NCBI GenBank assembly: GCA_035541655.1
Contig: DATKMY010000059.1
Span: 1 to 13,560 of the forward strand
Length of the DNA stretch: 13,560 bases
Source: CAIWHR01 sp035541655
GTDB lineage: Bacteria > Pseudomonadota > Gammaproteobacteria > Burkholderiales > Casimicrobiaceae
Direction of reading: 5' to 3'
Position numbers and translations under genes: made by a program. Under the pieces are notes generated by a model. It had not been told where the DNA came from and made no database searches. It worked only from the letters and a program-made list of their open reading frames with translations. Shown here one piece after another: positions 6,897 through 13,560 of this stretch. Positions within the stretch are counted from its first letter, which is position 1, and the number at the start of each line of letters is the position of its first letter.

Positions 6897-8174
6897 ATGC
6901 CATCGTCCCCCGGTACCGAGTTCGCGCGACTGACGCGCCTGCCCCCTTATGTGTTCAACATCACGACGGACCTCAAGATGGCGGCGCGCCGCCGCGGCGA
7001 GGACATCATCGACTTCGGGATGGGCAATCCGGACGGACCCACGCCGAAGCACATCGTCGACAAGCTGATCGAAACGGCGGTCCGCCCCGACACGCACGGC
7101 TATTCGGTGTCGAAGGGTATACCGCGGCTCCGCCGCGCGATCTGCCACTGGTACGCGCGCCGCTTCGGTGTCGAGTTCGATCCGGAGACGGAGGCGATCA
7201 CGACGATCGGATCGAAGGAGGGGATCGCGCATCTCGCGCTCGCCACGCTCGGCCGCGGCGACACCGTGCTCGTGCCGAATCCGAGCTATCCGATCCACAT
7301 CTACGGACCGGTGATCGCCGGTGCCGACATCCGCCACGTGCCCAACGTCGCGGGCGGCGACTTCTTCGCGGAGCTCGAGCGGACGATCCACACAAGCTTC
7401 CCGAAGCCGAAGATGCTGATCATCAACTTCCCGTCGAATCCGACCGCGCAATGCGTCGAGCTGCCGTTCTTCGAGAAGATCGTCGCGCTCGCGAAGGAGC
7501 ACGGGATCTGGGTCGTTCACGACCTCGCGTACGCCGACATCACGTTCGACGGCTGGAAGGCTCCCTCGATCATGCAGGTCGAGGGTGCGCGCGACATCGC
7601 CGTCGAATTCTTCACGATGTCGAAGAGCTACAACATGGCGGGCTGGCGGATCGGCTTCATGGTGGGGAATCGCGACCTCGTCAGCGCGCTCGCGCGCATC
7701 AAGGGCTATCACGACTACGGGACGTTCACGCCGATCCAGGTTGCCGCGATCGCCGCGCTCGAGGGTCCGCAGGAGTGCGTGGCCGAGATCGCGATGCGCT
7801 ATCAGAAGCGCCGCGACGTGCTCGTCAAGGGCCTGCACGAGGCCGGGTGGGCGGTCGACGTCCCGAAGGCGTCGATGTACGTATGGGCGAGGATTCCCGA
7901 GCCGTATCGCGCCGCGGGCTCGCTCGAATTCACGAAGCGGCTTCTCGCGCGCGCGAAGGTATCGGTGTCGCCCGGAATCGGCTTCGGCGAGTTCGGCGAC
8001 GAGTACGTGCGCTTCGCGATGATCGAGAACGAAGCCCGGACGCGTCAGGCGGTCAGGGGCATCAAGCAGATGTTTCGCGAGGATATGACGACCTCCACGC
8101 TCGCTGCGTTCGGCTCCCCCCGAGAGGTCAGCCCGTGCCCTTCGGGCAGCCGCGCAGGAGCGGAGGGAGGCTGA
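6897..8174 (+). CDS. alaC: AlaC-type PLP aminotransferase (glutamate-pyruvate transaminase)
   Basis: This is a fold-type I, class I/II aminotransferase that uses PLP and most likely interconverts pyruvate/glutamate and alanine/2-oxoglutarate. Marks are GMGNPDGPTP near residue 41, the substrate/PLP loop FPSNPT (Asn181), HDLAY (Asp209, Tyr212), the Schiff-base lysine Lys243 in TMSKSYNMAGWR, and the carboxylate-binding arginine Arg371 in EYVRFAM. At 425 residues it is some 20 longer than expected. The last 20 residues, rich in Gly, Ser, Pro and Arg, are encoded by the palindrome at 8112-8171. The ATG is preceded by GAAAG at seven bases, a modest ribosome binding site. The stop codon is one base before hom. 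AlaC next to hom and thrC is a recurrent betaproteobacterial order, as I recall. A related transaminase specificity cannot be excluded. Confidence 0.9.
   Translation: MPSSPGTEFARLTRLPPYVFNITTDLKMAARRRGEDIIDFGMGNPDGPTPKHIVDKLIETAVRPDTHGYSVSKGIPRLRRAICHWYARRFGVEFDPETEAITTIGSKEGIAHLALATLGRGDTVLVPNPSYPIHIYGPVIAGADIRHVPNVAGGDFFAELERTIHTSFPKPKMLIINFPSNPTAQCVELPFFEKIVALAKEHGIWVVHDLAYADITFDGWKAPSIMQVEGARDIAVEFFTMSKSYNMAGWRIGFMVGNRDLVSALARIKGYHDYGTFTPIQVAAIAALEGPQECVAEIAMRYQKRRDVLVKGLHEAGWAVDVPKASMYVWARIPEPYRAAGSLEFTKRLLARAKVSVSPGIGFGEFGDEYVRFAMIENEARTRQAVRGIKQMFREDMTTSTLAAFGSPREVSPCPSGSRAGAEGG
8112..8171 (+). repeat. Imperfect palindrome spanning the alaC/hom junction
   Basis: The outer arms GGCTCCCCCC (8112-8121) and GGAGGGAGGC (8162-8171) are complementary at 8 of 10 positions. 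Inside them is a perfect hairpin, TGCCC-TTC-GGGCA, at 8136-8148. The element resembles the GC-rich dispersed palindromes often found between genes in Burkholderiales, but I cannot show other copies from this window. It is read in frame as the C-terminal tail of AlaC. The right outer arm is also the Shine-Dalgarno sequence of hom. Confidence 0.55.
8162..8170 (+). promoter_or_regulatory. Strong ribosome binding site of hom
   Basis: GGAGGGAGG lies five bases before the ATG at 8176. It decides the hom start: a second in-frame ATG at 8191 would match the usual M-K-P start of the family but has no comparable site. The sequence is inside the alaC coding frame and is one arm of the palindrome, so it may be masked in free mRNA. 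Confidence 0.7.
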
Positions 8175-8175
8175 A

Positions 8176-9507
8176 ATGGCGCGAGCGCAGATGAAACCGC
8201 TGCAGGTGGGACTGCTCGGCATCGGGACCGTGGGCTTGGGCACGTGGACAGTGCTCCGGCGCAACGCGGAAGAGATCGCACGCCGCGCGGGCAGGCCGAT
8301 CCGCATCACGTGGATCGCCGAGCGGGCGCTCGACCGCGCGCGCGAACTGACGCGCGGAGCATCCGACGTCAGTCTCACCGACGACGCGGCGAAGGTTCTC
8401 GCGCATCCCGACGTCGACATCGTCGTCGAGTTGATCGGCGGACTCGAGCCTGCGCGCGGTTTCATCCTGCAGGCGATCGACAACGGCAAGCACGTCGTCA
8501 CCGCCAACAAGGCGCTGCTCGCGCGCCACGGCAACGAGATCTTCGCCGCCGCGCACCGCAAGGGCGTGATGGTCGCCTTCGAAGGCGCCGTCGCAGGCGG
8601 CATCCCGATCATCAAGGCGCTGCGCGAGGGCCTGACCGCGAACCGCATCGAATGGATCGCCGGCATCATCAACGGGACGTCGAATTTCATCCTGTCGGAG
8701 ATGCGCGCGAAGGGCGCCCCGTTCACGACGGTGCTGAAGGAGGCGCAGGCGCGAGGTTACGCGGAAGCCGATCCGACGTTCGACATCGAGGGGATCGACG
8801 CCGCGCACAAGCTGACCATCATGTCGGCGATCGCGTTCGGCGTACCGATGCAGTTCGACAAGGTTTACACCGAAGGGATCTCGAAGCTGACCGGCGAGGA
8901 CATCGCCTACGCCGAGGAGATGGGCTACCGCATCAAGCTCCTCGGCATCACGCGCCGCACCGCGGCCGGCATCGAGCTGCGCGTCCATCCGACGCTCATT
9001 CCGGCGAAGCGGCTGATTGCCAACGTCGAAGGCGTGATGAACGCGGTGCTCGTCAAGGGCGACGCGGTCGGCGCGACGATGTACTACGGCGCCGGCGCGG
9101 GCGCCGAGCCGACGGCGAGCGCCGTGATCGCCGATCTCGTCGACGTGACGCGGATGCACACCGCCGACTCGGAGCACCGCGTGCCCCATCTCGCGTTCCA
9201 GCCCGATCGCCTCTCCGATCTTCCGTTCCTGCCGATGGGCGAGGTCGAGACGAGCTATTACCTGCGGATGCGCGTCGAGGACAAGCCCGGCGTGCTCGCC
9301 GACATCACGCGGATCCTCGCCGACCGCGAGATCTCGATCGACGCGATGATCCAGAAGGAGCCCTCGGAAGGAGAGGAGCAGACCGACATCATCCTGCTCA
9401 CGCACCGATGCATCGAGAAGCAGGTCGTGGCCGCGATCGCGAAGATCGAGTCGCTCGCCACTGTTAAGGGCAGGGTCGTGCGCATCCGGCTCGAAGAGCT
9501 CAACTAG
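8176..9507 (+). CDS. hom: Homoserine dehydrogenase with C-terminal ACT domain
   Basis: This enzyme reduces L-aspartate-4-semialdehyde to L-homoserine with NAD(P)H, the branch point to threonine and methionine. It has 443 residues and is monofunctional, with no aspartokinase domain. The N-terminal Rossmann motif is VGLLGIGTVGLG (11-22). The catalytic domain has TANKALLA (Lys112), GIINGTSNFIL, and GYAEADPTFDIEGIDAAHK. In the last, Glu197, Asp208 and Lys212 line up with the yeast active-site Glu208, Asp219 and Lys223. Residues about 360-436 are an ACT domain (LRMRVEDKPGVLADITRIL), the usual site of threonine feedback inhibition. The gene starts one base after the alaC stop, which suggests translational coupling. 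thrC follows after 45 bases. The ATG at 8191 is a possible shorter start. Confidence 0.97.
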   Translation: MARAQMKPLQVGLLGIGTVGLGTWTVLRRNAEEIARRAGRPIRITWIAERALDRARELTRGASDVSLTDDAAKVLAHPDVDIVVELIGGLEPARGFILQAIDNGKHVVTANKALLARHGNEIFAAAHRKGVMVAFEGAVAGGIPIIKALREGLTANRIEWIAGIINGTSNFILSEMRAKGAPFTTVLKEAQARGYAEADPTFDIEGIDAAHKLTIMSAIAFGVPMQFDKVYTEGISKLTGEDIAYAEEMGYRIKLLGITRRTAAGIELRVHPTLIPAKRLIANVEGVMNAVLVKGDAVGATMYYGAGAGAEPTASAVIADLVDVTRMHTADSEHRVPHLAFQPDRLSDLPFLPMGEVETSYYLRMRVEDKPGVLADITRILADREISIDAMIQKEPSEGEEQTDIILLTHRCIEKQVVAAIAKIESLATVKGRVVRIRLEELN

Positions 9508-9552
9508 TCCACCCGCGTCGCATTTGCGGGCATCGCACGAACAGAAGCTAAA

Positions 9553-10995
9553 ATGCGCTACATCTCGACCCGCGGCGCTTGGGCCGACAACCCGCAGCCG
9601 TTCTCGGCGATCCTGCTCGAAGGCCTCGCGCCCGACGGCGGGCTCGCGGTCCCGCAGAAATACCCGCGCTTCTCGGGGAAGGAGCTCGACGCATTGCGCG
9701 AGCGCTCGCACCGCTCGCACCGCTTCTATCCCGATCTCGCGTTCGCAGTGCTGTCGCGCTTCATCTCCGACATTCCCACCGCCGACCTGAAGTCGCTGAT
9801 CGATCGCACTTACACGAGGGAGATCTTTTTCCACGACGCGATCGCGCCCGTTACCGAGCTCGAGCCGGGGCTCCACCTGATGCACCTCTCGAACGGGCCG
9901 ACGCTCGCGTTCAAGGACGTCGCGCTCCAGCTGCTCGGCAACCTCTTCGAGTACACGCTCGAGAAGGACCGGAGCGCCGTGAACATCCTCGGCGCGACTT
10001 CCGGCGACACCGGCAGCGCGGCCGAGTACGCGATGAGAGGAAAGCGCGGGATCAACGTCTTCATGCTATCGCCGCGCGGACGGATGAGCCCTTTCCAGCA
10101 GGCGCAGATGTACTCGCTCGACGAGCCCAACATCCACAACATCGCGATCGAAGGCGTGTTCGACGACTGCCAGGATATCGTGAAGGCGGTCTCCGCCGAC
10201 GCGGCCTTCAAGGCGCAGTGGAAGATCGGCGCCGTGAACTCGATCAACTGGGCGCGCATCGCCGCTCAGGTCGTCTACTACTTCAGCGCCTACTTTTCGG
10301 TGACGAAGGGGAGGGGCGATCTCGTCGATTTCGCGGTTCCGTCGGGCAACTTCGGCAACATCTACGCCGGGCATGTTGCGCGATCGATCGGCCTGCCGAT
10401 AAGGAGGCTCGTCCTCGCGACCAACGAGAACGACGTACTCGACGAATTCTTCCGGACCGCCCGGTACCGTCCCCGCCGCGCCGACGAGACGCACGCCACC
10501 TCCAGCCCGTCGATGGACATCTCGAAGGCGTCGAACTTCGAGCGCTACATGTTCGACGTCGTCGACCGCAGCACCCATGCCCTCCTGGCGCTGTGGGACC
10601 GCCTCGAGCGCCGCGGCGACTTCGACATCGCGGCGACGCCCCACTGGGACCGCGTCGTGGAGACGGGTCTGGTCTCGGGGCGCAGCACGCACGCCGATCG
10701 CATCGCCACGATTCGCGACGTCCATGCGCGCTACGGGATCGTCATCGATCCGCACACCGCCGACGGACTCGGCGTCGGGCGCGTGCACCGCAATCCGTCG
10801 ATACCGCTCGTCTGTCTGGAGACAGCGCTGCCGGCGAAATTCGCCGAGACCATTCGCGAGGCGCTCGGCCGTGAGCCCGACCGGCCGCCTGCGTTCGCCG
10901 ACCTCGAAAAGCGGCCGCAGAAGTTCGTCGCGCTTCCGCCGGACGCCGGGCGGGTGAAGGAATACATCGCGGCACACGCGGGCGCCCGAGGCTGA
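9553..10995 (+). CDS. thrC: Threonine synthase
   Basis: This PLP-dependent lyase converts O-phospho-L-homoserine to L-threonine, the last step of the pathway. It has 480 residues, the longer class of threonine synthase found in many proteobacteria and fungi. The N-terminus MRYISTRG is typical of the family. The PLP lysine is Lys121 in LSNGPTLAFKDVALQLL, and the phosphate-binding loop is GATSGDTGSAAEYA (147-160). Later conserved blocks include VNSINWARI and AVPSGNFGN. The ATG has AGAAG five bases upstream, a modest ribosome binding site. The gap from hom holds only a weak five-base-pair stem (CCCGC/GCGGG, 9512-9530), so co-transcription with hom is likely. No homoserine kinase gene is in the window, so thrB or a substitute must lie elsewhere. 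Confidence 0.97.
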   Translation: MRYISTRGAWADNPQPFSAILLEGLAPDGGLAVPQKYPRFSGKELDALRERSHRSHRFYPDLAFAVLSRFISDIPTADLKSLIDRTYTREIFFHDAIAPVTELEPGLHLMHLSNGPTLAFKDVALQLLGNLFEYTLEKDRSAVNILGATSGDTGSAAEYAMRGKRGINVFMLSPRGRMSPFQQAQMYSLDEPNIHNIAIEGVFDDCQDIVKAVSADAAFKAQWKIGAVNSINWARIAAQVVYYFSAYFSVTKGRGDLVDFAVPSGNFGNIYAGHVARSIGLPIRRLVLATNENDVLDEFFRTARYRPRRADETHATSSPSMDISKASNFERYMFDVVDRSTHALLALWDRLERRGDFDIAATPHWDRVVETGLVSGRSTHADRIATIRDVHARYGIVIDPHTADGLGVGRVHRNPSIPLVCLETALPAKFAETIREALGREPDRPPAFADLEKRPQKFVALPPDAGRVKEYIAAHAGARG

Positions 10996-11024
10996 ACCCG
11001 CGACCGCGCGGCAATCTGCGCCGC

Positions 11025-11038
11025 GATCGGCGCCGATC
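11025..11038. repeat. Perfect 14-base palindrome upstream of the C13 peptidase gene
   Basis: GATCGGCGCCGATC is perfectly self-complementary and ends seven bases before the ATG at 11046, where a ribosome binding site would be expected but is not seen. It could be a regulator binding site or form an mRNA stem in the leader. It lies in the 50-base gap after thrC. With GC-rich DNA, chance occurrence cannot be dismissed. Confidence 0.35.
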
Positions 11039-11045
11039 TTCCTCC

Positions 11046-12431
11046 ATGCATCACCTCGCGAATCTCTTCCGCAACCTCGTCGCCGGATCGAGGCTGGCCG
11101 CTTTTCTGCCTGTCTCCCGGCTCGCGTTCCGGATCGACCTCGTCCAGCTGCTGCTGCTGCTCGCCGTGTCGGCCGCGATCGACATCGGCGTCGACTGGGC
11201 GCGCTTCGGGGCGGACGGCTACTTCTCGTGGTTCGGCCTCGGCAACGAGTTCTTCGGCGCCGGTCTGTTGCTCGTGACCGCCGTGCTGCTCGCGCTCGTC
11301 TTCCGGCAGGCCGCGCTGGTGCTGTCCATTCCGACCGCCGTGCTCGCGGCGTTCCCGCTGCCGCAGATCGTACGGGTGATCCCGGATCTCGCACGCGACC
11401 TCCTGCCGCGAAGCGGGACGTTCGCGGAGACGTTCGACTGGGTGATGATTGCGTGGGTCATCGTAATGAGCGTCCGCGCGGTCGCCGTGATGATCGATGC
11501 GAGCGGCCGCGGGCGATGGTGGCGCGCGCTCGTCGGCGGCATCGCGCTCTCGGCGCCGATCTGGTTCGCTCCCGAGATCGCTCCCAACGACACGTGGTGG
11601 CGAGTGGCGGCTCCGGACAGCGCCGATCCGCGCTATCCCAACCCGGCCTCCGAGCCCGTGCTCGACGCACAGCAGCGGCTGCTCGACGACGCGCTGTCGA
11701 ACCTCGAAGACGAGCGCCCCGGCGCGACGGACCTCTACTTCGTCGGATTCGCGGCCGATGCGCGCGAGGACGTCTTTCGCAAGGACGTCGAGGCGGCGCA
11801 GAAAGTGATGGACGATCGTTGGGGAACCAACGGCCGATCGATCGCGCTCATCAACAATCCGAGAACGCTGCTCGAGACTCCCGAGGCGACCGTCACGAAT
11901 CTGCGCGAGACGCTGAACGAAATCGGCGCGACGATCGACGCCGAGCAGGACGTCGTCATGGTCTATCTCGCGAGCCACGGGAGCCGCGATCACGTGCTCC
12001 AGGTGTCGCTGCCGCCGCTCGAGCTCGCGCCGCTCACGGCGCCGGTGCTGCGGGGCCTCCTCGACGCCGCGGGCGTCAAGTGGCGGATCGTCGTGATCTC
12101 GGCCTGCTACTCGGGCGGCTTCATCGATGCGCTGAAGGACGACAACACGCTGATCCTCACAGCTTCGGAAGCGGACCGCACCTCATTCGGCTGCGGCCAC
12201 GAAAGCGATTCGACGTACTTCGGCGAGGCGTTGTTCCAGCAGGGTCTGGCGCATGCCGACTCGGTGCTGGAGGCGTTCGACGCGGCGAAGGCGCGCGTGA
12301 CCGAGCGCGAGAAGGCTGCCGGAGTCAAGCGCCCGTCGAACCCTCAGATCTACCTGGGACCGGCGATGGCGGAGAAGCTGAAGGAGCTCGATCGCAGCAA
12401 CGCCGCGCTGCGGAGCGGTCGCACGGTTTGA
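11046..12431 (+). CDS. Membrane-anchored C13 (legumain-like) family peptidase
   Basis: This 461-residue protein joins an N-terminal membrane part to a C-terminal cysteine peptidase domain of clan CD, which also includes caspases and gingipains. Hydrophobic segments lie near residues 31-47, 70-86, 89-104, 131-150 and 161-175. Positive-inside reasoning places the C-terminal domain in the periplasm, though this is tentative. The peptidase domain (about 226-445) has the catalytic histidine in VYLASHGS (His311) and the catalytic cysteine in VVISACYSGGF (Cys354). Both follow hydrophobic beta-strands, as the clan requires. TASEADRTSFGCG at 372-384 is also typical of these bacterial C13 proteins. Substrate and biological role are unknown. 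Legumains cleave after Asn, but that specificity should not be assumed here. No clear ribosome binding site precedes the ATG. The neighbours (thrC before, a transporter protein after) do not reveal its role. Confidence 0.87.
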   Translation: MHHLANLFRNLVAGSRLAAFLPVSRLAFRIDLVQLLLLLAVSAAIDIGVDWARFGADGYFSWFGLGNEFFGAGLLLVTAVLLALVFRQAALVLSIPTAVLAAFPLPQIVRVIPDLARDLLPRSGTFAETFDWVMIAWVIVMSVRAVAVMIDASGRGRWWRALVGGIALSAPIWFAPEIAPNDTWWRVAAPDSADPRYPNPASEPVLDAQQRLLDDALSNLEDERPGATDLYFVGFAADAREDVFRKDVEAAQKVMDDRWGTNGRSIALINNPRTLLETPEATVTNLRETLNEIGATIDAEQDVVMVYLASHGSRDHVLQVSLPPLELAPLTAPVLRGLLDAAGVKWRIVVISACYSGGFIDALKDDNTLILTASEADRTSFGCGHESDSTYFGEALFQQGLAHADSVLEAFDAAKARVTEREKAAGVKRPSNPQIYLGPAMAEKLKELDRSNAALRSGRTV

Positions 12432-12492
12432 CGAGGTGCGGCCTCGCGCGGAGAATGGCGCGACATCTCGAAGCGCTTCCCGGAGGAGATAG

Positions 12493-13515
12493 ATGCGTCG
12501 ATGGAATCTGCTGGCGGCGTTCGCCGCCGCGTGTATCGCCCTGACCTCGCCGTTCGCAAATGGCCAAGCCCCCGAGAAACCGAAGCTTCAGATCGGCGTA
12601 GGCGGCAAGCCGCTCTTCTACTACCTGCCGCTGACGATCGCCGAGCGGCAAGGCTATTTCAAGGCCGAGGGCCTCGACGTCGAGATCCTCGACTTTCCCG
12701 GCGGCGCGAAGGCGCTGCAGGCGCTCCTCGGCGGCAGCGTCGACGTCGTGTCGGGTGCGTATGAGCACACGATATCGCAGCAAGCGAAGGGCCAGAACAT
12801 CGAGGCGCTGATCCTGCAGGGCAAGTACGCGGGCATCGTCCTCGGGATGAGCAAGGCGAAAGCAGCGCAGTACAAATCGCCCAAGGACCTGAAAGGCTGG
12901 AAGATCGGCGTCACCGCACCGGGCTCGTCGACAAACATGTTCGTCAACATCCTCCTCGCGAAGGACGGTCTCAAGCCCGATGCGGTCTCGATCATCGGCG
13001 TTGGCGCGACGGCCGGCGCGGTCGCGATCATGAAGCGCGGCGAGATCGACGCAGTGGCCAACCTCGATCCGGTGATCACGATGCTCGAGGCGAACGGCGA
13101 TGTCGTGCCGGTCGTCGACACGCGCACCGCGAAAGGGATGCAGGACGTCTACAAGGGCGCCTACGCGGCCGGGTGCATCTACGTGCCGGTCGATTTCGCG
13201 AAGAAATATCCGAATACCGCGCAGGCCGTGGTGAATGCCATGATGCGCGCGCTGCGCTTCATCCAGAACTCGACGCCTGACCAGATCGTGGCGTCGGTGC
13301 CGGCCGACTACTATAGCGACAAGGCGCTCTACAAGGCGGCACTCGAGAAGAACATCGAGACGTTCAAGCATGACGGATCGATCTCGATCGAGGCGGGCAA
13401 CAACGTCGCCCGCGACCTCAGGCTCTTCGATCCGACGATGCAGAACGTCAACGTCGACGTCGCCAAGACGATCAACATGACGTTTCAGCAGAAGGCCGCG
13501 CAGAAGTACAAGTGA
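12493..13515 (+). CDS. ABC transporter substrate-binding protein (NitT/TauT/SsuA family)
   Basis: This is a periplasmic solute-binding protein of 340 residues. An N-terminal signal peptide (positively charged MRRW, then a hydrophobic stretch to about residue 20) is probably cleaved near the ANGQA segment; there is no good lipobox, so it is likely soluble. The mature part begins with LQIGVGGKPLFYYLPLTIA and then ERQGYFKAEGLDVEILDF, the hallmark of the NMT1/THI5/SsuA fold. GSVDVVSGAYEH, DLKGWKIGVTAPGSST and KRGEIDAVANLDPV follow, the usual order of ligand-pocket segments. Relatives bind taurine, alkanesulfonates, nitrate, aromatic acids or pyrimidine precursors; the ligand cannot be assigned from sequence alone. 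The ATG has a strong ribosome binding site, GGAGGAG at 12482-12488. The next gene starts one base after the stop codon, consistent with a transporter operon. Confidence 0.93.
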   Translation: MRRWNLLAAFAAACIALTSPFANGQAPEKPKLQIGVGGKPLFYYLPLTIAERQGYFKAEGLDVEILDFPGGAKALQALLGGSVDVVSGAYEHTISQQAKGQNIEALILQGKYAGIVLGMSKAKAAQYKSPKDLKGWKIGVTAPGSSTNMFVNILLAKDGLKPDAVSIIGVGATAGAVAIMKRGEIDAVANLDPVITMLEANGDVVPVVDTRTAKGMQDVYKGAYAAGCIYVPVDFAKKYPNTAQAVVNAMMRALRFIQNSTPDQIVASVPADYYSDKALYKAALEKNIETFKHDGSISIEAGNNVARDLRLFDPTMQNVNVDVAKTINMTFQQKAAQKYK

Positions 13516-13516
13516 G

Positions 13517-13560
13517 ATGCAGCCGCGCGTGAGCACCGCGGCGGGCGTGACGGCGAACGA
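13517..13560 (+). CDS. Start of the next gene, probably an ABC transporter component (partial)
   Basis: An ATG at 13517 follows the substrate-binding protein stop codon after one base, and the frame stays open to the window edge (MQPRVSTAAGVTAN). The tight spacing suggests the ATPase or permease of the same transporter, but the 14 visible codons contain no diagnostic motif. The call rests on position only. Confidence 0.4.
   Translation, partial: MQPRVSTAAGVTAN

Noticed and set aside
9508..9552. An attenuator or promoter between hom and thrC
   Set aside because: Only a five-base-pair stem with a nine-base loop is present, with no T-run, no leader peptide and no -35/-10 pair.
8128..9885. A long minus-strand open frame opposite hom and thrC
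   Set aside because: It covers two well-identified enzyme genes, has the same Arg/Asp/Val-rich shadow composition and carries no domain motif.

Overview
The window is GC-rich DNA, densely packed with genes. It most likely comes from a betaproteobacterium, perhaps in or near the Burkholderiales. The evidence is the alaC-hom-thrC gene order, the ACT-tailed monofunctional homoserine dehydrogenase, the Mth938-like protein, and the PagL-type outer-membrane deacylase. This taxonomic call is an inference from gene content and base composition. No rRNA, tRNA, CRISPR array, transposase or phage gene is visible, and the longest gap between genes is about 200 bases.

Left part (1-3329). The 3' end of an acyl-CoA dehydrogenase gene (+ strand) converges on a minus-strand cluster. 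In transcription order the cluster is a small Mth938-like protein (3329-2961), the Hsp90 chaperone gene htpG (2830-896), and a PagL-like lipid A deacylase (872-279). The pagL-like gene starts only 23 bases after the htpG stop codon.

Middle (3330-6772). A 200-base divergent intergenic region with two AT-rich palindromes separates the Mth938-like gene from a 1080-residue signalling protein on the + strand. That protein joins a zinc ribbon, a class III nucleotidyl cyclase domain, a STAND-type ATPase domain and a long TPR-like helical tail. Several of its cyclase active-site positions are non-canonical.

Threonine block (6773-10995). A candidate sigma-70 promoter precedes an AlaC-type aminotransferase, homoserine dehydrogenase (hom) and threonine synthase (thrC). 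The last two, with homoserine kinase encoded elsewhere, convert aspartate semialdehyde to threonine. The junction between alaC and hom holds an imperfect palindrome. It is translated as an unusual tail on AlaC and it also contains the ribosome binding site of hom.

Right part (10996-13560). A multi-pass membrane protein with a C13 (legumain/caspase-like) peptidase domain is followed by a NitT/TauT/SsuA-type ABC transporter substrate-binding protein. The first codons of a probable next transporter gene run off the window edge.

Most of the window is housekeeping metabolism. The least ordinary parts are the cyclase-STAND-TPR protein, the membrane C13 peptidase and the palindrome at the alaC/hom junction. 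I do not see a clear new multi-gene system.
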